From an uncultured bacterium (GTDB lineage Bacteria; Verrucomicrobiota; Lentisphaeria; Victivallales; Victivallaceae), in NCBI GenBank assembly GCA_900551245.1, contig URVC01000003.1, positions 68,041 through 132,040 of the forward strand: 64,000 nucleotides of DNA, in the 5' to 3' direction. Below, in pieces: positions 44,272 through 57,477 of this stretch (within the stretch, counting starts at the first letter, position 1; each line of letters begins with the position of its first letter). Position numbers and translations under genes: made by a program. The notes under the pieces were generated by a model. It was not told the origin of the DNA. It saw nothing but the letters and a program-made list of their open reading frames with translations, and searched no databases.

Positions 44272-46068
44272 ATGTCGGACCAGATTAAACATGAATGCGC
44301 TGTCACACTGCTGAGGCTCCGCCGCAGCCTCGACCACTACATCCGCAAATACGGTACGCCGTACTACGGATTTCAGAAGATGGCGCTCCTGCTGGAAAAA
44401 CAGCACAACCGCGGCCAGGACGGCGCGGGACTCGGCTGTGTCGGACTGGATCCCATGCCCGGTTTCCCCTGCTATCAGCTGGAGAAATCCAATACCCGTC
44501 CCTGTCTGGCTGATCTGCTCGAAAAGATCGGCCGGGAAATCCCCCCCATGCCGGAGAAACCCCTCACCGGCGAAGAGGCAAAACACAACCTCCCCTTCTG
44601 CGGCGAACTCTACCTCGGCCATCTCCGCTACGGCACCTTCGGCCGTTCCGGCATCAACGCATGTCACCCCTTTGTGCGTGAAAACGCCTGCCTGAACCGG
44701 ACCCTGATGCTGGCGGGGAACTTCAACCTGACCGATACCGCGGAGATTTTCCGCACCCTTCAGGCGACCGGGCACCATCCTTCCAGCCGGCAGGACGGTG
44801 CTCTCATTCTGCAGCTGATCGGCCACTGCCTCGAACTTATGCGCGACCGGAAACAGCACAACTTCGACCTGGCCGAAGTGCTGAAGATGGCGGCCGGGCG
44901 GTTCGACGGGGCATTCACGCTCTGCGGCATCCTCGGCGACGGCGAATCCTTCGCCCTGCGCGACAGCGCCGGAATCCGTCCCGGCTACTACTATTTCGAC
45001 GACGAAGTGGTGGTGGTCAGTTCGGAACGGCCGGCCATTCAGGCGGCGTTCGACTGCACCTCGGCGGAGGTGAATGAACTGCCTCCGGGCGAAGCGCTGA
45101 TCATTCAGCCCGACGGCACGGTGCAGTTCCGCCCCTGTCTGCCGCCGAAACCGCTGCGCCGCTGCGTCTTCGAACGAATTTACTTCTCGCGCGGCAACGA
45201 CGCCGACATCCACCACGAGCGCAAAGCGCTCGGCCGGGCGCTGGTGCCGGCGATTCTGCGCGAGGTGAACTACGACTGGGAGAACACCCTCTTCTCCTAC
45301 ATCCCCAACACCGCCCAGATCAGCTTTCACGGCCTGCTCGAAGCGTTGCAGGAGGAGTGCTGGCGGACCACGCCGGCCGGCACCATGCCGCGGGTCCGTT
45401 TCGGTCAGATCGCGGTCAAGGACGCCAAGTTCCGCACCTTCATCGCCGACGCCGAAGCGCGCCGCGAATTCTATATGCACATCTACGACGTCACCTACGG
45501 GCTGGTCCGGCCGGGATCGGATTCGCTGGTGGTGGTGGATGATTCGATCGTGCGCGGCAACACCATGCGCAGCGCGATTCTGCCGATTCTCGACCGGCTG
45601 GCGCCCCGCAAGATCGTGATCGCCTCCGCCGCTCCGCCGATCCGGTATCCGGACTGCTACGGCATCGACATGGCGAATTTGCGGGAACTGGTCGCATTCG
45701 AAGCGGTGGTCGACCTGCTGCGCGCCTCCGGCAAACTCGATCTGCTCGACCGGTGCTACCGGCAGGCCAAAGAGCTGCTGCAGAAAAAACTGGAGGATCA
45801 GACGGCCGGAATCAACTGCGTGCGGCCGCTCTACGACGCTTTCTCCGACGAAGAACTCACCCGGGCGATTGCCGAACGGCTCAAACCGGAAGGGCTCCGG
45901 GCGGAGCTCGCGCTGGTGTTCCAGAGTTGCGAGGATCTCGCGCGCTGCTGTCCGGAGCACCGGGGGGACTGGTATTTCACCGGTGATTATCCGACGCCGG
46001 GCGGCTTCCGGGTGGTGAACCGGGCGCTGGTCAACTACGTCGAAAACCGGGACGAACGAGCTTATTAA
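44272..46068 (+). CDS. long-form amidophosphoribosyltransferase (PurF family)
   Basis: This 598-residue protein has an N-terminal class II glutamine amidotransferase domain and a phosphoribosyltransferase domain with the PRPP motif VVVDDSIVRGNTM. The catalytic Cys is Cys9 (KHECAVTLL), so a short propeptide must be removed. LEKQHNRGQDGAGL and LGHLRYGTFGRSG are the amidotransferase core, and GNFNLTDT holds the oxyanion-hole Asn. It is about 100 residues longer than classic PurF and resembles the long form I recall from Bacteroides. The reaction should be PRPP plus glutamine to phosphoribosylamine, the first step of purine synthesis. It lies 105 bases after glnN. Confidence 0.85.
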   Translation: MSDQIKHECAVTLLRLRRSLDHYIRKYGTPYYGFQKMALLLEKQHNRGQDGAGLGCVGLDPMPGFPCYQLEKSNTRPCLADLLEKIGREIPPMPEKPLTGEEAKHNLPFCGELYLGHLRYGTFGRSGINACHPFVRENACLNRTLMLAGNFNLTDTAEIFRTLQATGHHPSSRQDGALILQLIGHCLELMRDRKQHNFDLAEVLKMAAGRFDGAFTLCGILGDGESFALRDSAGIRPGYYYFDDEVVVVSSERPAIQAAFDCTSAEVNELPPGEALIIQPDGTVQFRPCLPPKPLRRCVFERIYFSRGNDADIHHERKALGRALVPAILREVNYDWENTLFSYIPNTAQISFHGLLEALQEECWRTTPAGTMPRVRFGQIAVKDAKFRTFIADAEARREFYMHIYDVTYGLVRPGSDSLVVVDDSIVRGNTMRSAILPILDRLAPRKIVIASAAPPIRYPDCYGIDMANLRELVAFEAVVDLLRASGKLDLLDRCYRQAKELLQKKLEDQTAGINCVRPLYDAFSDEELTRAIAERLKPEGLRAELALVFQSCEDLARCCPEHRGDWYFTGDYPTPGGFRVVNRALVNYVENRDERAY

Positions 46069-46088
46069 CTGCTTATGGAGTAAACGAT

Positions 46089-47189
46089 ATGTACAGATGG
46101 AAACAACAACGCGAACGGGCCGCGTTCCTGGCGCTCGCCAACGGAGAGATATTCCGGGGGTGGAGTTTCGGAGCCCCGACGGACACCGTCGGAGAAGCCG
46201 TTTTCAACACCGGAATGTCCGGCTATCAGGAGATTCTCACCGACCCCTCCTACGCGGGGCAGTTCGTGACGCTGACCGCGCCGGAGATCGGAAATTACGG
46301 TTGCAATCCGCAGGATGTCGAGTCCCGCGGATTGTTTCTGAACGGACTGGTGATTCACGAACTCAATGAGCCGTCGAACTTCCGCGCGGAAACCTCCCTC
46401 GAAGAGACCCTCCGGGCGGCGGGCAAGCCCGCGATCGCCGGCGTCGACACCCGGCGCCTCACCCTCACGCTGCGCGACTGCGGCAGCCAGAAGGCGTTCC
46501 TCCACGTCTCGGAGGAGCCGCTCTCCGAAGCGGAAGCGGTCGAACGGGCCCGCGCCTGGTCCGGCCTCGACGGGAAGGACTATGCGGAAATCGTCACCGC
46601 CGGGAAACGCTACGAATGGAACCACGACGGCGAGTTCCAGGTTGTCGCGCTCGACTACGGAATCAAGTACAACATCCTGCGCGGCCTCGCCGCCGCCGGA
46701 ATGCAGGTCACCGTCCTGCCGGCGCACACCACCGCCGAGGAGGTGCTGCGCGAAAAGCCCGACGGGGTCTTCCTCTCCAACGGCCCGGCCGACCCGTCGG
46801 CGGTCCGTTACGCGGCGGAGATGATCCGCGCCCTGATCGGCCGCGTTCCGCTGATGGGGATCTGCCTTGGGCACCAGCTGCTCGGCATCGCCTGCGGCGC
46901 CTCCTGCGGCCGGCTGAAATTCGGCCATCACGGCTGCAATCACCCGGTCCGCAACCTGCTCACCGGCAAGATCGAGATCACCTCGCAGAACCACAACTTT
47001 GCCCTGAATGCCGACCGCCTTCCGGAGGCGCTCGAAGTGACTCACATCAACCTCAACGATCAGACCGTCGAGGGGATCCGCCACCGCCATGAACCGGCGT
47101 TCAGCGTGCAGTACCATCCGGAGGCGGCCCCCGGGCCGCACGATTCGCACTATCTGTTCACTCAATTCCGCAACCTGATGGAGCGTTGA
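46089..47189 (+). CDS. carA: carbamoyl-phosphate synthase small subunit
   Basis: This 366-residue glutamine-hydrolysing subunit passes ammonia to CarB. The N-terminal domain (FGAPTDTVGEAVFNTGMSGY) is followed by a class I amidotransferase domain with GICLGHQLLGI (nucleophile Cys), SQNHNFAL and VQYHPEAAPGPHDS (His and Glu). A GGAG site precedes the ATG. Its partner carB begins 1.6 kb downstream, after pyrG. Carbamoyl phosphate serves pyrimidine and arginine synthesis. Confidence 0.96.
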   Translation: MYRWKQQRERAAFLALANGEIFRGWSFGAPTDTVGEAVFNTGMSGYQEILTDPSYAGQFVTLTAPEIGNYGCNPQDVESRGLFLNGLVIHELNEPSNFRAETSLEETLRAAGKPAIAGVDTRRLTLTLRDCGSQKAFLHVSEEPLSEAEAVERARAWSGLDGKDYAEIVTAGKRYEWNHDGEFQVVALDYGIKYNILRGLAAAGMQVTVLPAHTTAEEVLREKPDGVFLSNGPADPSAVRYAAEMIRALIGRVPLMGICLGHQLLGIACGASCGRLKFGHHGCNHPVRNLLTGKIEITSQNHNFALNADRLPEALEVTHINLNDQTVEGIRHRHEPAFSVQYHPEAAPGPHDSHYLFTQFRNLMER

Positions 47190-47194
47190 AGATC

Positions 47195-48802
47195 ATGACC
47201 AAGCACATTTTCGTAACCGGCGGAGTGGTCTCCAGCCTCGGCAAGGGAATCACCGGAGCGGGGCTGGCCATGCTCCTCAAACAGCGCGGCTACCGGGTCG
47301 CCATGCAGAAGCTCGACCCCTATCTCAACGTCGACCCCGGCACGATGAGCCCCTACCAGCACGGCGAGGTGTTCGTCACCGAGGACGGCGCCGAAACCGA
47401 CCTCGACCTCGGTCACTACGAGCGGCTCGCCGGCGTGACCTGCTCCAAGGCGGGCAACTACACCTCCGGACGCATCTACGGCAACGTGATCGCCCGGGAA
47501 CGGGCCGGCGGATACCTCGGCGGCACCGTGCAGGTGATTCCCCACATCACCGACGAAATCAAGCGTGCGATGCAGTCGCTCCACACGCCGGAGACCGACA
47601 TCGCCATCACCGAAATCGGCGGCACCGCGGGCGACATCGAGTCCCTCCCCTTCCTGGAGGCGGCGCGTCAGTTCCGGCTTGAGGCCGGGCGCGACAACGC
47701 GATCTTCCTCCATCTCACGCTGGTGCCCTACATCCGCGCGGCGAAGGAGCTCAAGACCAAACCGTCACAGCACTCGGTCGCCACGCTCCGGAGCATCGGT
47801 ATCGCGCCGGACATTCTGGTCTGCCGGACGGAGATTCCGATGGAGCCCGGCCACTTCAAGAAACTTTCGCTCTTCTGCAACGTCCCCGAGGAGTACGTCA
47901 TCGAGGAGCTCGACGTTCAGCACTCGATCTACGAGGTGCCGCTCGAACTCGCCCGGCAGGAGCTCGACGTCAAAGTGCTCGACCTGCTCCGGCTCGACCG
48001 GCGGGAGCTCGATCTGCACGACTATCTGGAGTGGCTCGACGGCGTGCTCCATCCGGAAACGGAGTGCACCATCGCCGTGGTCGGCAAATACGTCAGCCAC
48101 CAGGACGCCTACAAGAGCATCTACGAAGCGCTCAGCCACGCCGGAATCGCCAGCCGCGCGAAGGTCCGCACCCTGCTGGTCGAGGCCGAAGAGCTGGAGA
48201 AGGGCGATCCGGAAAAAATGCTCGCCGGCGCCGACGGCATTCTGGTGCCCGGCGGCTTCGGCAGCCGCGGCGTGCCGGGCAAGATCCGCGCGGTCGAATA
48301 CGCCCGCACCCGGAAGATTCCCTTCCTCGGCATCTGCCTCGGCATGCAGTGCGCGGTGATCGAATACGCCCGCAACGTGCTCGGCTGGGAGGACGCCGAC
48401 AGCACCGAATTCAATCCGGCGACGAAACACCCGGTCATCGACCTCCTGCCCGATCAGCGCAACATCACCGACAAGGGCGGAACGATGCGGCTCGGCGCCT
48501 GCCCGTGCCGGTTCGCGCCGGGGAGCCGGAGCGCGGCGCTCTATGGAACCGATATGGCGGCGGAACGTCACCGTCACCGCTACGAATTCAACCCGGAGTT
48601 CCGCAATGAACTCGAAGCGGCGGGGCTCTCCATCGCCGGAACCAGTCCGGACGGGCGGCTGGTCGAAGTGGTGGAACTCCAGAAAGATCATCCCTACTTC
48701 GTCGGGTGTCAGTTCCACCCGGAATTCAAATCCCGCCCGCGGGCGGCCCATCCGCTCTTCCGCGGACTGGTCACGGCGGCGCTGCAGCAGAAAGCGAGGT
48801 AA
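47195..48802 (+). CDS. pyrG: CTP synthase
   Basis: This 535-residue enzyme makes CTP from UTP, ATP and glutamine. The synthetase half begins HIFVTGGVVSSLGKGI and has DPYLNVDPGTMSPYQHGEVFV and VQVIPHITDEIK. The amidotransferase half has GICLGMQCAVIEYARNV (nucleophile Cys) and VGCQFHPEFKSRP. The ATG at 47195 is preferred over an in-frame TTG nine bases earlier. It begins five bases after carA and ends six bases before carB, so it is inserted between the two subunits of one enzyme. Confidence 0.96.
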   Translation: MTKHIFVTGGVVSSLGKGITGAGLAMLLKQRGYRVAMQKLDPYLNVDPGTMSPYQHGEVFVTEDGAETDLDLGHYERLAGVTCSKAGNYTSGRIYGNVIARERAGGYLGGTVQVIPHITDEIKRAMQSLHTPETDIAITEIGGTAGDIESLPFLEAARQFRLEAGRDNAIFLHLTLVPYIRAAKELKTKPSQHSVATLRSIGIAPDILVCRTEIPMEPGHFKKLSLFCNVPEEYVIEELDVQHSIYEVPLELARQELDVKVLDLLRLDRRELDLHDYLEWLDGVLHPETECTIAVVGKYVSHQDAYKSIYEALSHAGIASRAKVRTLLVEAEELEKGDPEKMLAGADGILVPGGFGSRGVPGKIRAVEYARTRKIPFLGICLGMQCAVIEYARNVLGWEDADSTEFNPATKHPVIDLLPDQRNITDKGGTMRLGACPCRFAPGSRSAALYGTDMAAERHRHRYEFNPEFRNELEAAGLSIAGTSPDGRLVEVVELQKDHPYFVGCQFHPEFKSRPRAAHPLFRGLVTAALQQKAR

Positions 48803-48808
48803 TCCATC

Positions 48809-52075
<3,267 letters not shown>

Positions 52076-52090
52076 AACGACCCTTCCTGC

Positions 52091-52139
52091 GGCCTCCGGC
52101 GCATTCGGTTTCACATCCCGGTGCGTCGGGGGCCTTTTT
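52091..52139 (+). terminator. intrinsic terminator after carB
   Basis: A 13-bp stem with two G-T pairs (GGCCTCCGGCGCA / TGCGTCGGGGGCC) is followed by TTTTT at 52135-52139. It closes the glnN-purF-carA-pyrG-carB run. Confidence 0.85.
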
Positions 52140-52200
52140 CTGATTGTTCCGTCTATACAATAGAGGATTAGTGTATGAAAGAAAACTGAACAGCAGAGAA

Positions 52201-54939
52201 TTATTTTACCACCGGCCGATAATTCAGCAATCTGCTACGTTTTACCTCGCACTCGACTTTCAACGTTTTTCCCCGTCCTGCATTTCGACCGGTTTCCGGA
52301 TCGAAAAACTCCATTTCCTGCTCGAAGTTCAAGACAACCTCCTGGGCCAATCGGTGAACAGCAATGGCTCCGTGTCCGACGGAGACCATATTGCCCGCTT
52401 CGGAATGCGGAGTAATTCCGGCCTCTCTGGCACAATTATTTAAAAATTGAGCGGATACACCAGCGGGATGAGCTGAATAGACGATAGTGCCGTGCTCCGT
52501 TCGTTTGACCCCAAGAGCAGCTTCCTTCGAAGCATTCCAGACTGCGAGCACTTTGAAATCAGGATCGTCCAACACGGTGGAGAATGGTAATTCAGAACAT
52601 GTCAGAGTTCCACTCCTGTCAAAAGTCAGATTCAGCAATCCACTGCGGCCAATACATTTGTCCAGCAGAGGGTCATTCGCATTTTCTACAAAACTGGTGA
52701 AATCAGATATCGAGTAAAGCCGGTCTCTGACTTTGATTCCCAATTTTGCGAGGGTATCACGGGCAGAACCGGCCTCCGTGGCTTGAAATGCCCCTGCACT
52801 CCCTGTAATGAGAATGACATTGCCTTTTCGAAATGCTTTTTTTCGCAAAGCTTCCAGCTGAGCGGCAGTCAGCGTTCTGGGATCAGCTATAATCCAGAAT
52901 CTATAGTCGGGAATATTTCGAGTGAGATCTTCCAATAGATAGATGTCAGGAGTAATGCCGCTGATTCTGCTGACCTTATCCAGTCCGGCAGCCCCAAATG
53001 ATGGATAGCGAGTCAAGAGACGTTCCTTCTCATCGGTGAAAAGCGCTACCCTGGTGCCGGGAACCCGGGCACGGTTCTTCACTACAAAATCGGCGGCACG
53101 ATAGGTAGCACTAATTGCATTCTGCGATGCGGCATCGGCATACCAGCTGTCGTACATATCAAAATAAAAGAAACCATCGCCACCGTACGCAAGAACAGAA
53201 CCGGCATCGCGCAGGATCTGATCCCGGAATTCCTGATTTGAAGCGGCTCGCCCCAGGGATTCAACGCTTTCGTTCAACGTTATTTCGGAACGGGGCGTGC
53301 GGTGATCCATCTCCTGACAGAACAGCAAACCGGCAGAATGAGCCGCAGCAATTGCAAAATTTCCGGAGGCGCCATAACCGCCAACGCAACGACAGAAAGA
53401 GTAATTACTTACCTGAAATACTGCATCGATGCCGTTCTCTCCGGTAAGTTCATGCAAATGGGAGCGTGCAGTCTGTCCCCACAGTGGAGAGCTGTAATAG
53501 GTTCCGACAATGATGTCCCGCCCCATCTCCTGTTTTAATGTTCTTGCAAAAAGTTTATTCATTTCCGCCAGAGAAACACTGCTGAACTCTCTTCCGTCAG
53601 CGATCTTACGATCGAGGCCGGTCTTCCCGGCGCTCCAGAAGGGCCGACTTTTCCACTCGTCTTCACTGAACAGTGGAGCCTCCTCAAGTGTCACATCCTG
53701 GTCTTCCCAGGCCCGTTGCAACGCGTCATCAGTTTTATATTTTTTCTTCAGCCATTTACGATATGCCTTGATTGCAGCAGGAGAGTAATCCGCCTGCCCG
53801 CGCCAGCAATTGTACTCCCATTGGAAAAACTGTCCATCATGCCCGCCGGCAATTCCAAAGCCGGCAACAATCTTTCCTGCCGGACTTTGTTTCAAAAAAC
53901 GAGCAACCTTTCTAAGCCCTTGACAAACATAGCGCTGATAATCTTCAGAAGAATAACTTATAGCATAATGACGATGCTTTGCCGGATCCGGTCCAGCTCC
54001 GCCGAATCCGCCGAATGCCATGAAAGAACGAATCCCCAGTTCCCCTTTTTCATTGCGGAAGATACTGTCCGGATACCTGGTGTAAAACTCGGGGCCGCCA
54101 TCGACATCGATATTGAGCAATACCCTCGCATTCGGGGCTGCATCATGCATGAACAGCAGCTCATTTTCCAGCCGGGTGAAATCAAAATTTCCATTTCCCA
54201 GATAAGGAGACATGTCCCAGGTCATCTTGTCCCACCATAGGGTGATCCCCGCGTTGAAGGAAAAGAGCAGATTCATTCCGGATTGTCCGAACTCTTTGTA
54301 ATCGATCGATCCCTTGTAGCTCTTTAAAACAGCTTCCCGGCCATCCAGCAACACTACAACTCGCCCATTGCGACGAACGACTTTCGCAGTAGCAGGAGTA
54401 ATCTTTTTCAGAGAACTCAGTACCTTTTCCCTGTCGGGATATGGAGCTTTGGGCGTGTAAATGCCTTTAAATCGCTCTCTTTTTTCCGCGATTCTGATTT
54501 GCGAGGAATCGATTTGAACTGTAACCGGATTGCCGGCCAGCAGAATCTCCAGACACATATATCGGGCTCCGTGGTCAACAGGAGATCTCCGGGTGATGGT
54601 GTATTTTCCCGTGGCATATAGTACCTGATACCCCGGGAGGAATTCCGAAACGGAATCAATAACCAGCTTATCCTCATTCAGCATCAACAGTCGCACAGAA
54701 GCAATCGCTCCCGGCACTCGATCGAGCACTTCGAGATCAATTGCGGCATCGTATCCGGTACGATTTCTCACTTCTACCGGAGAAGAGCGCCAAACCGTAA
54801 CGCCGAGATGATTTTTCTTCTCTATGATCTTACTGGACTTATCATACACACTGCGGCTCCCCCAGTCGTCCCGGATAAGTTCGGCATGGCAGATCAGACT
54901 CCCGCAAACAACTGCTATGATCGAGAAAAAAAATAACAT
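52201..54939 (-). CDS. secreted GH42-like glycosidase
   Basis: The protein has 912 residues with a signal peptide (MLFFFSIIAVVCGSLICHA). A beta-rich N-terminal region precedes a TIM barrel at about 215-600 of GH42-like type, recognised by YSPAAIKAYRKWLKKKYKTDDALQRAWED. A flavodoxin-like domain follows (VALFTDEKE, WIIADPRTLTAAQ), then a C-terminal beta domain. Glu543 in FCQEMDHRT is the likely nucleophile. Where related proteins have a Gly-Glu-Trp acid/base, this one has HDGQFFQWEY (Gln370), so its mechanism may be altered. It is the last gene of a four-gene operon with a DUF4434 protein, a pseudopilin and a small secreted protein. The substrate is unknown. Confidence 0.78.
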   Translation of the reverse strand: MLFFFSIIAVVCGSLICHAELIRDDWGSRSVYDKSSKIIEKKNHLGVTVWRSSPVEVRNRTGYDAAIDLEVLDRVPGAIASVRLLMLNEDKLVIDSVSEFLPGYQVLYATGKYTITRRSPVDHGARYMCLEILLAGNPVTVQIDSSQIRIAEKRERFKGIYTPKAPYPDREKVLSSLKKITPATAKVVRRNGRVVVLLDGREAVLKSYKGSIDYKEFGQSGMNLLFSFNAGITLWWDKMTWDMSPYLGNGNFDFTRLENELLFMHDAAPNARVLLNIDVDGGPEFYTRYPDSIFRNEKGELGIRSFMAFGGFGGAGPDPAKHRHYAISYSSEDYQRYVCQGLRKVARFLKQSPAGKIVAGFGIAGGHDGQFFQWEYNCWRGQADYSPAAIKAYRKWLKKKYKTDDALQRAWEDQDVTLEEAPLFSEDEWKSRPFWSAGKTGLDRKIADGREFSSVSLAEMNKLFARTLKQEMGRDIIVGTYYSSPLWGQTARSHLHELTGENGIDAVFQVSNYSFCRCVGGYGASGNFAIAAAHSAGLLFCQEMDHRTPRSEITLNESVESLGRAASNQEFRDQILRDAGSVLAYGGDGFFYFDMYDSWYADAASQNAISATYRAADFVVKNRARVPGTRVALFTDEKERLLTRYPSFGAAGLDKVSRISGITPDIYLLEDLTRNIPDYRFWIIADPRTLTAAQLEALRKKAFRKGNVILITGSAGAFQATEAGSARDTLAKLGIKVRDRLYSISDFTSFVENANDPLLDKCIGRSGLLNLTFDRSGTLTCSELPFSTVLDDPDFKVLAVWNASKEAALGVKRTEHGTIVYSAHPAGVSAQFLNNCAREAGITPHSEAGNMVSVGHGAIAVHRLAQEVVLNFEQEMEFFDPETGRNAGRGKTLKVECEVKRSRLLNYRPVVK

Positions 54940-54954
54940 GGCAGATCACTTGTT

Positions 54955-55521
54955 CTATTTTACTTTTTTTACAATGTTGACAAAAAGCCTTGGTTCAGAA
55001 AAATATACGGTACCGTTTGTCTTTCCAAGATAAAACCGCAGATAGAAAAATCTGGCTCCCCGAGGAATTTCTTTGAATCTTACAGAGGTTTCCACCTCGC
55101 CCCAATCGAAGGTTCCGGAGCGTTTGGGTGTATCCCGTCCGGCAAGATAACCTGTCTCGGAATAGAATGAGACATTTGCAAAGCCACCATCAGATACATT
55201 TTCATTTTTCTGCCGGAATTTCAGCGTTATCTGTAATTCCTCCCCTGCCGCCGGACGCGGGAATTTTTTCAGATCAATTCCGCCCTGGTAAATTCCAAAA
55301 TAATCAACGGCATTCTCACTGCTTATCCTGATGGCTCTGCGTCCGGAATTCTCATCACAGACGACCGATGATACACTCCCGGGGGTTCCTTTGATCACAT
55401 CAGCCTGCCAGCCGGGAATTCTTCCATCAACCACATTAAACTCAGGATTGATCAACGGAATCTCAACCGCAGTCACTGCAACACATACCATTATGGCGAA
55501 TAACCAGAAATAAAACCTCAT
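54955..55521 (-). CDS. small secreted jelly-roll-like (CBM-type) protein
   Basis: The protein has 188 residues. The start at 55521 gives the signal peptide RFYFWLFAIMVCVAVTAVE and has a GGTGG-type ribosome site. The mature part resembles a carbohydrate-binding module of the CBM4/9 jelly-roll type: LINPEFNVVDGRIPGWQAD, then FYLRFYLGKTNGTVYFSEPRL. A similar module forms the N-terminus of the glycosidases at 2429 and 10782. It lies 15 bases before the GH42-like gene, so it may act as a separate binding subunit. The fold call is by pattern only. Confidence 0.7.
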   Translation of the reverse strand: MRFYFWLFAIMVCVAVTAVEIPLINPEFNVVDGRIPGWQADVIKGTPGSVSSVVCDENSGRRAIRISSENAVDYFGIYQGGIDLKKFPRPAAGEELQITLKFRQKNENVSDGGFANVSFYSETGYLAGRDTPKRSGTFDWGEVETSVRFKEIPRGARFFYLRFYLGKTNGTVYFSEPRLFVNIVKKVK

Positions 55522-55575
55522 TCCACCCCCCGAAATTGCTATTTTCTGGACATGTAAGATCATAAAAATAAATGA

Positions 55576-56310
55576 CTATTCTTTGTTTCCCGTGTAATCC
55601 GGATGCAGCCAGTATTGTGTTGAAGAGGGGGCGATGTCAGCATTGATTTTACCGATCTCCCCGTGGCTGACAGATTGCGCATGACCGTCAACAAAACCGA
55701 GATTCATACGTTTTCCATGGCAGAAGAAGCTTACAGTCCAAGTGCTCATGTTCTCGGCCTCAACTGTACCGTGTCCTTTCAATGCATGTGCAAAAATGTT
55801 ATTCCACTTTTTTGCATCCCCCCACAACACTTTGTGCGAAGGCTTGACAACACTGCCGGTTTTCACCGGCTTGCAGAGCTTCCCTCCCTGGGTTAAAATA
55901 TTCCCATCCGCCTGTATGTATCCTAAAAAACCATTGTAAAAGAAAGGAGAAGCCCAGACACTGTCCATATAATTATTTACACCGGTAATGGCAATACGTT
56001 CCGTACGACATCCTTTTTTCACCACCTCTTTCGAAGCATATTTCATATCAACCAGCAGATATTGCGGACGATCTCTTTCCTCTCCCACAATCCGATTCCC
56101 GACCAACGGCAGAAAATCATCGTGATCATTCGCATAGTGCAAACCGGAAAGAACAAGTTCTTTCAAACTGTTGATGCAATTAATCTCAACTGCTTTTCCC
56201 CGCGCTCGATTAAGCGCCGGCAGTAGCATACTCGCCAGAATGGCAATAATCGCAACAACTATCAACAATTCAATTATAGTAAACTTTTCGTTCCAGTTCG
56301 ACTTTCGCAT
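55576..56310 (-). CDS. pseudopilin-like protein (copy D)
   Basis: The protein has 244 residues. The leader MRKSNWNEK is followed by FTIIELLIVVAIIAIL and MLLPALNRARGKAVEINC, with Lys rather than Gly before the Phe. CHGKRMNLGFVDGHAQ near the end is an exact H-x9-DG motif. The start at 56310 was chosen because it gives the normal short leader; the ribosome site is only a purine run (AAAGAAAGAA). The 185 bases upstream to the DUF4434 gene hold no other gene that I can see. It is followed by the small secreted protein after 54 bases. Confidence 0.86.
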   Translation of the reverse strand: MRKSNWNEKFTIIELLIVVAIIAILASMLLPALNRARGKAVEINCINSLKELVLSGLHYANDHDDFLPLVGNRIVGEERDRPQYLLVDMKYASKEVVKKGCRTERIAITGVNNYMDSVWASPFFYNGFLGYIQADGNILTQGGKLCKPVKTGSVVKPSHKVLWGDAKKWNNIFAHALKGHGTVEAENMSTWTVSFFCHGKRMNLGFVDGHAQSVSHGEIGKINADIAPSSTQYWLHPDYTGNKE

Positions 56311-56495
56311 TTCTTTCTTTCGGCTTCTGTAAAAGCGATGTGATGCGTAAACGCTCTGGCAACATTGCTTCAATCGGATGGATATCCAACTTGACAACTT
56401 GTTCCTTTCCTCGCATAACCATGTCTGATGCAACATGACCGCCTCACTTTCCCGATGGTTGTGGTATTGCATTCTACACTTGGAAATTCTTTCTG

Positions 56496-57455
56496 CTATT
56501 CTGCTGTGGTTTCAGCAGAAACCGGCAGACCGAAATATTCGCAGTAACGATTGAACAGCCCCCGGGCGGACCTGTAACAGGAATTTGGACTCATGAAGTG
56601 TGAAAATTCAAACGTGATTGCCTTGGAGATTCGGGCAGCCTCCGCAGCTCTCAGTTTCAGCAGCATCTTTTCCCATTTGATCGGGAGAAACTTGATCGGC
56701 ATGTCACGATCGAAAGATTCACAATTTGTCCAGCTTTGCATATGGAAGATATCCGCCAGTTCACGATTTGCGCTCATAAACTCCTGAAGTTCCGAATACT
56801 CGCAATGCCCGTCTTGAAACGCCAGAATATCCACAGCGCCACTGATGCCGGAAAGGATGTCATTCCATTCTTTTACATGTTCATCCACCGTGATGGATCT
56901 GCTGTCGCGCTTCAAATCACTTTTGAATGCACTGACAGATTTTGCTCCGTCGATGAATGGAGAAATCATCACCGGCAAATTGTCGGAAATTTCTTTACAA
57001 TGACTGCCTATTTGCGCATAAACATCAACGATTCCACGACGGACGCGGCTGACTTCCTGTGTCAAGTACCATCCCTGAAACGCCTTGCGATGGCCATACC
57101 TTTTCCATACCTCATCGACCACTGCACGATTGATATCCCGTTCACGCTCCGCCTCTCCAGCTGGCCAGTAGCGACCCGAATCATACGTTCCCATGAAGAA
57201 TTTCATCTGATACTGCTCCGCCAATTCCAGGAAAAGATCCACTAGATCTATCGGAGGCAGGTAGGCCTGTTCCTTCCTGACCAGAACCTCTGAAGGATAA
57301 GTCATCCAGCGACGATGTCCGCAACGAATCAGAATCACGGTGTCAATGCCGATCGCATGCATCTGCTGAAAATCGGCCTCCCATTCCCGACGTCCCCAGT
57401 TCTGGTGCGGAATGTCATGTGAGATCTCGTCGAGAAAAGTTCCTGTTATCTTCAT
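56496..57455 (-). CDS. DUF4434 family TIM-barrel protein, possible glycosidase
   Basis: This 319-residue protein resembles DUF4434, a glycosidase-like TIM barrel: KITGTFLDEISHDIPHQNWG, WEADFQQMHAIGIDTVILIR, FMGTYDSGRYW, FQGWYLTQEVSR and ITFEFSHFMSPN. Conserved acidic residues at the strand ends (Glu in TQEVSR and FEFSHF) could be catalytic. It has no signal peptide, so it probably acts inside the cell on imported glycans. It is the first gene behind the promoter at 57497-57525, with GGGAG before the ATG, and is followed by the pseudopilin gene. Confidence 0.78.
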   Translation of the reverse strand: MKITGTFLDEISHDIPHQNWGRREWEADFQQMHAIGIDTVILIRCGHRRWMTYPSEVLVRKEQAYLPPIDLVDLFLELAEQYQMKFFMGTYDSGRYWPAGEAERERDINRAVVDEVWKRYGHRKAFQGWYLTQEVSRVRRGIVDVYAQIGSHCKEISDNLPVMISPFIDGAKSVSAFKSDLKRDSRSITVDEHVKEWNDILSGISGAVDILAFQDGHCEYSELQEFMSANRELADIFHMQSWTNCESFDRDMPIKFLPIKWEKMLLKLRAAEAARISKAITFEFSHFMSPNSCYRSARGLFNRYCEYFGLPVSAETTAE

Positions 57456-57477
57456 TTTTAAGTCTCCCAGGCTATCA

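Noticed and set aside
43465..45960. An 831-codon minus-strand frame opposite glnN and the PurF-type gene
   Set aside because: It spans the end of one gene, an intergenic hairpin region and another gene, and has no family motif.
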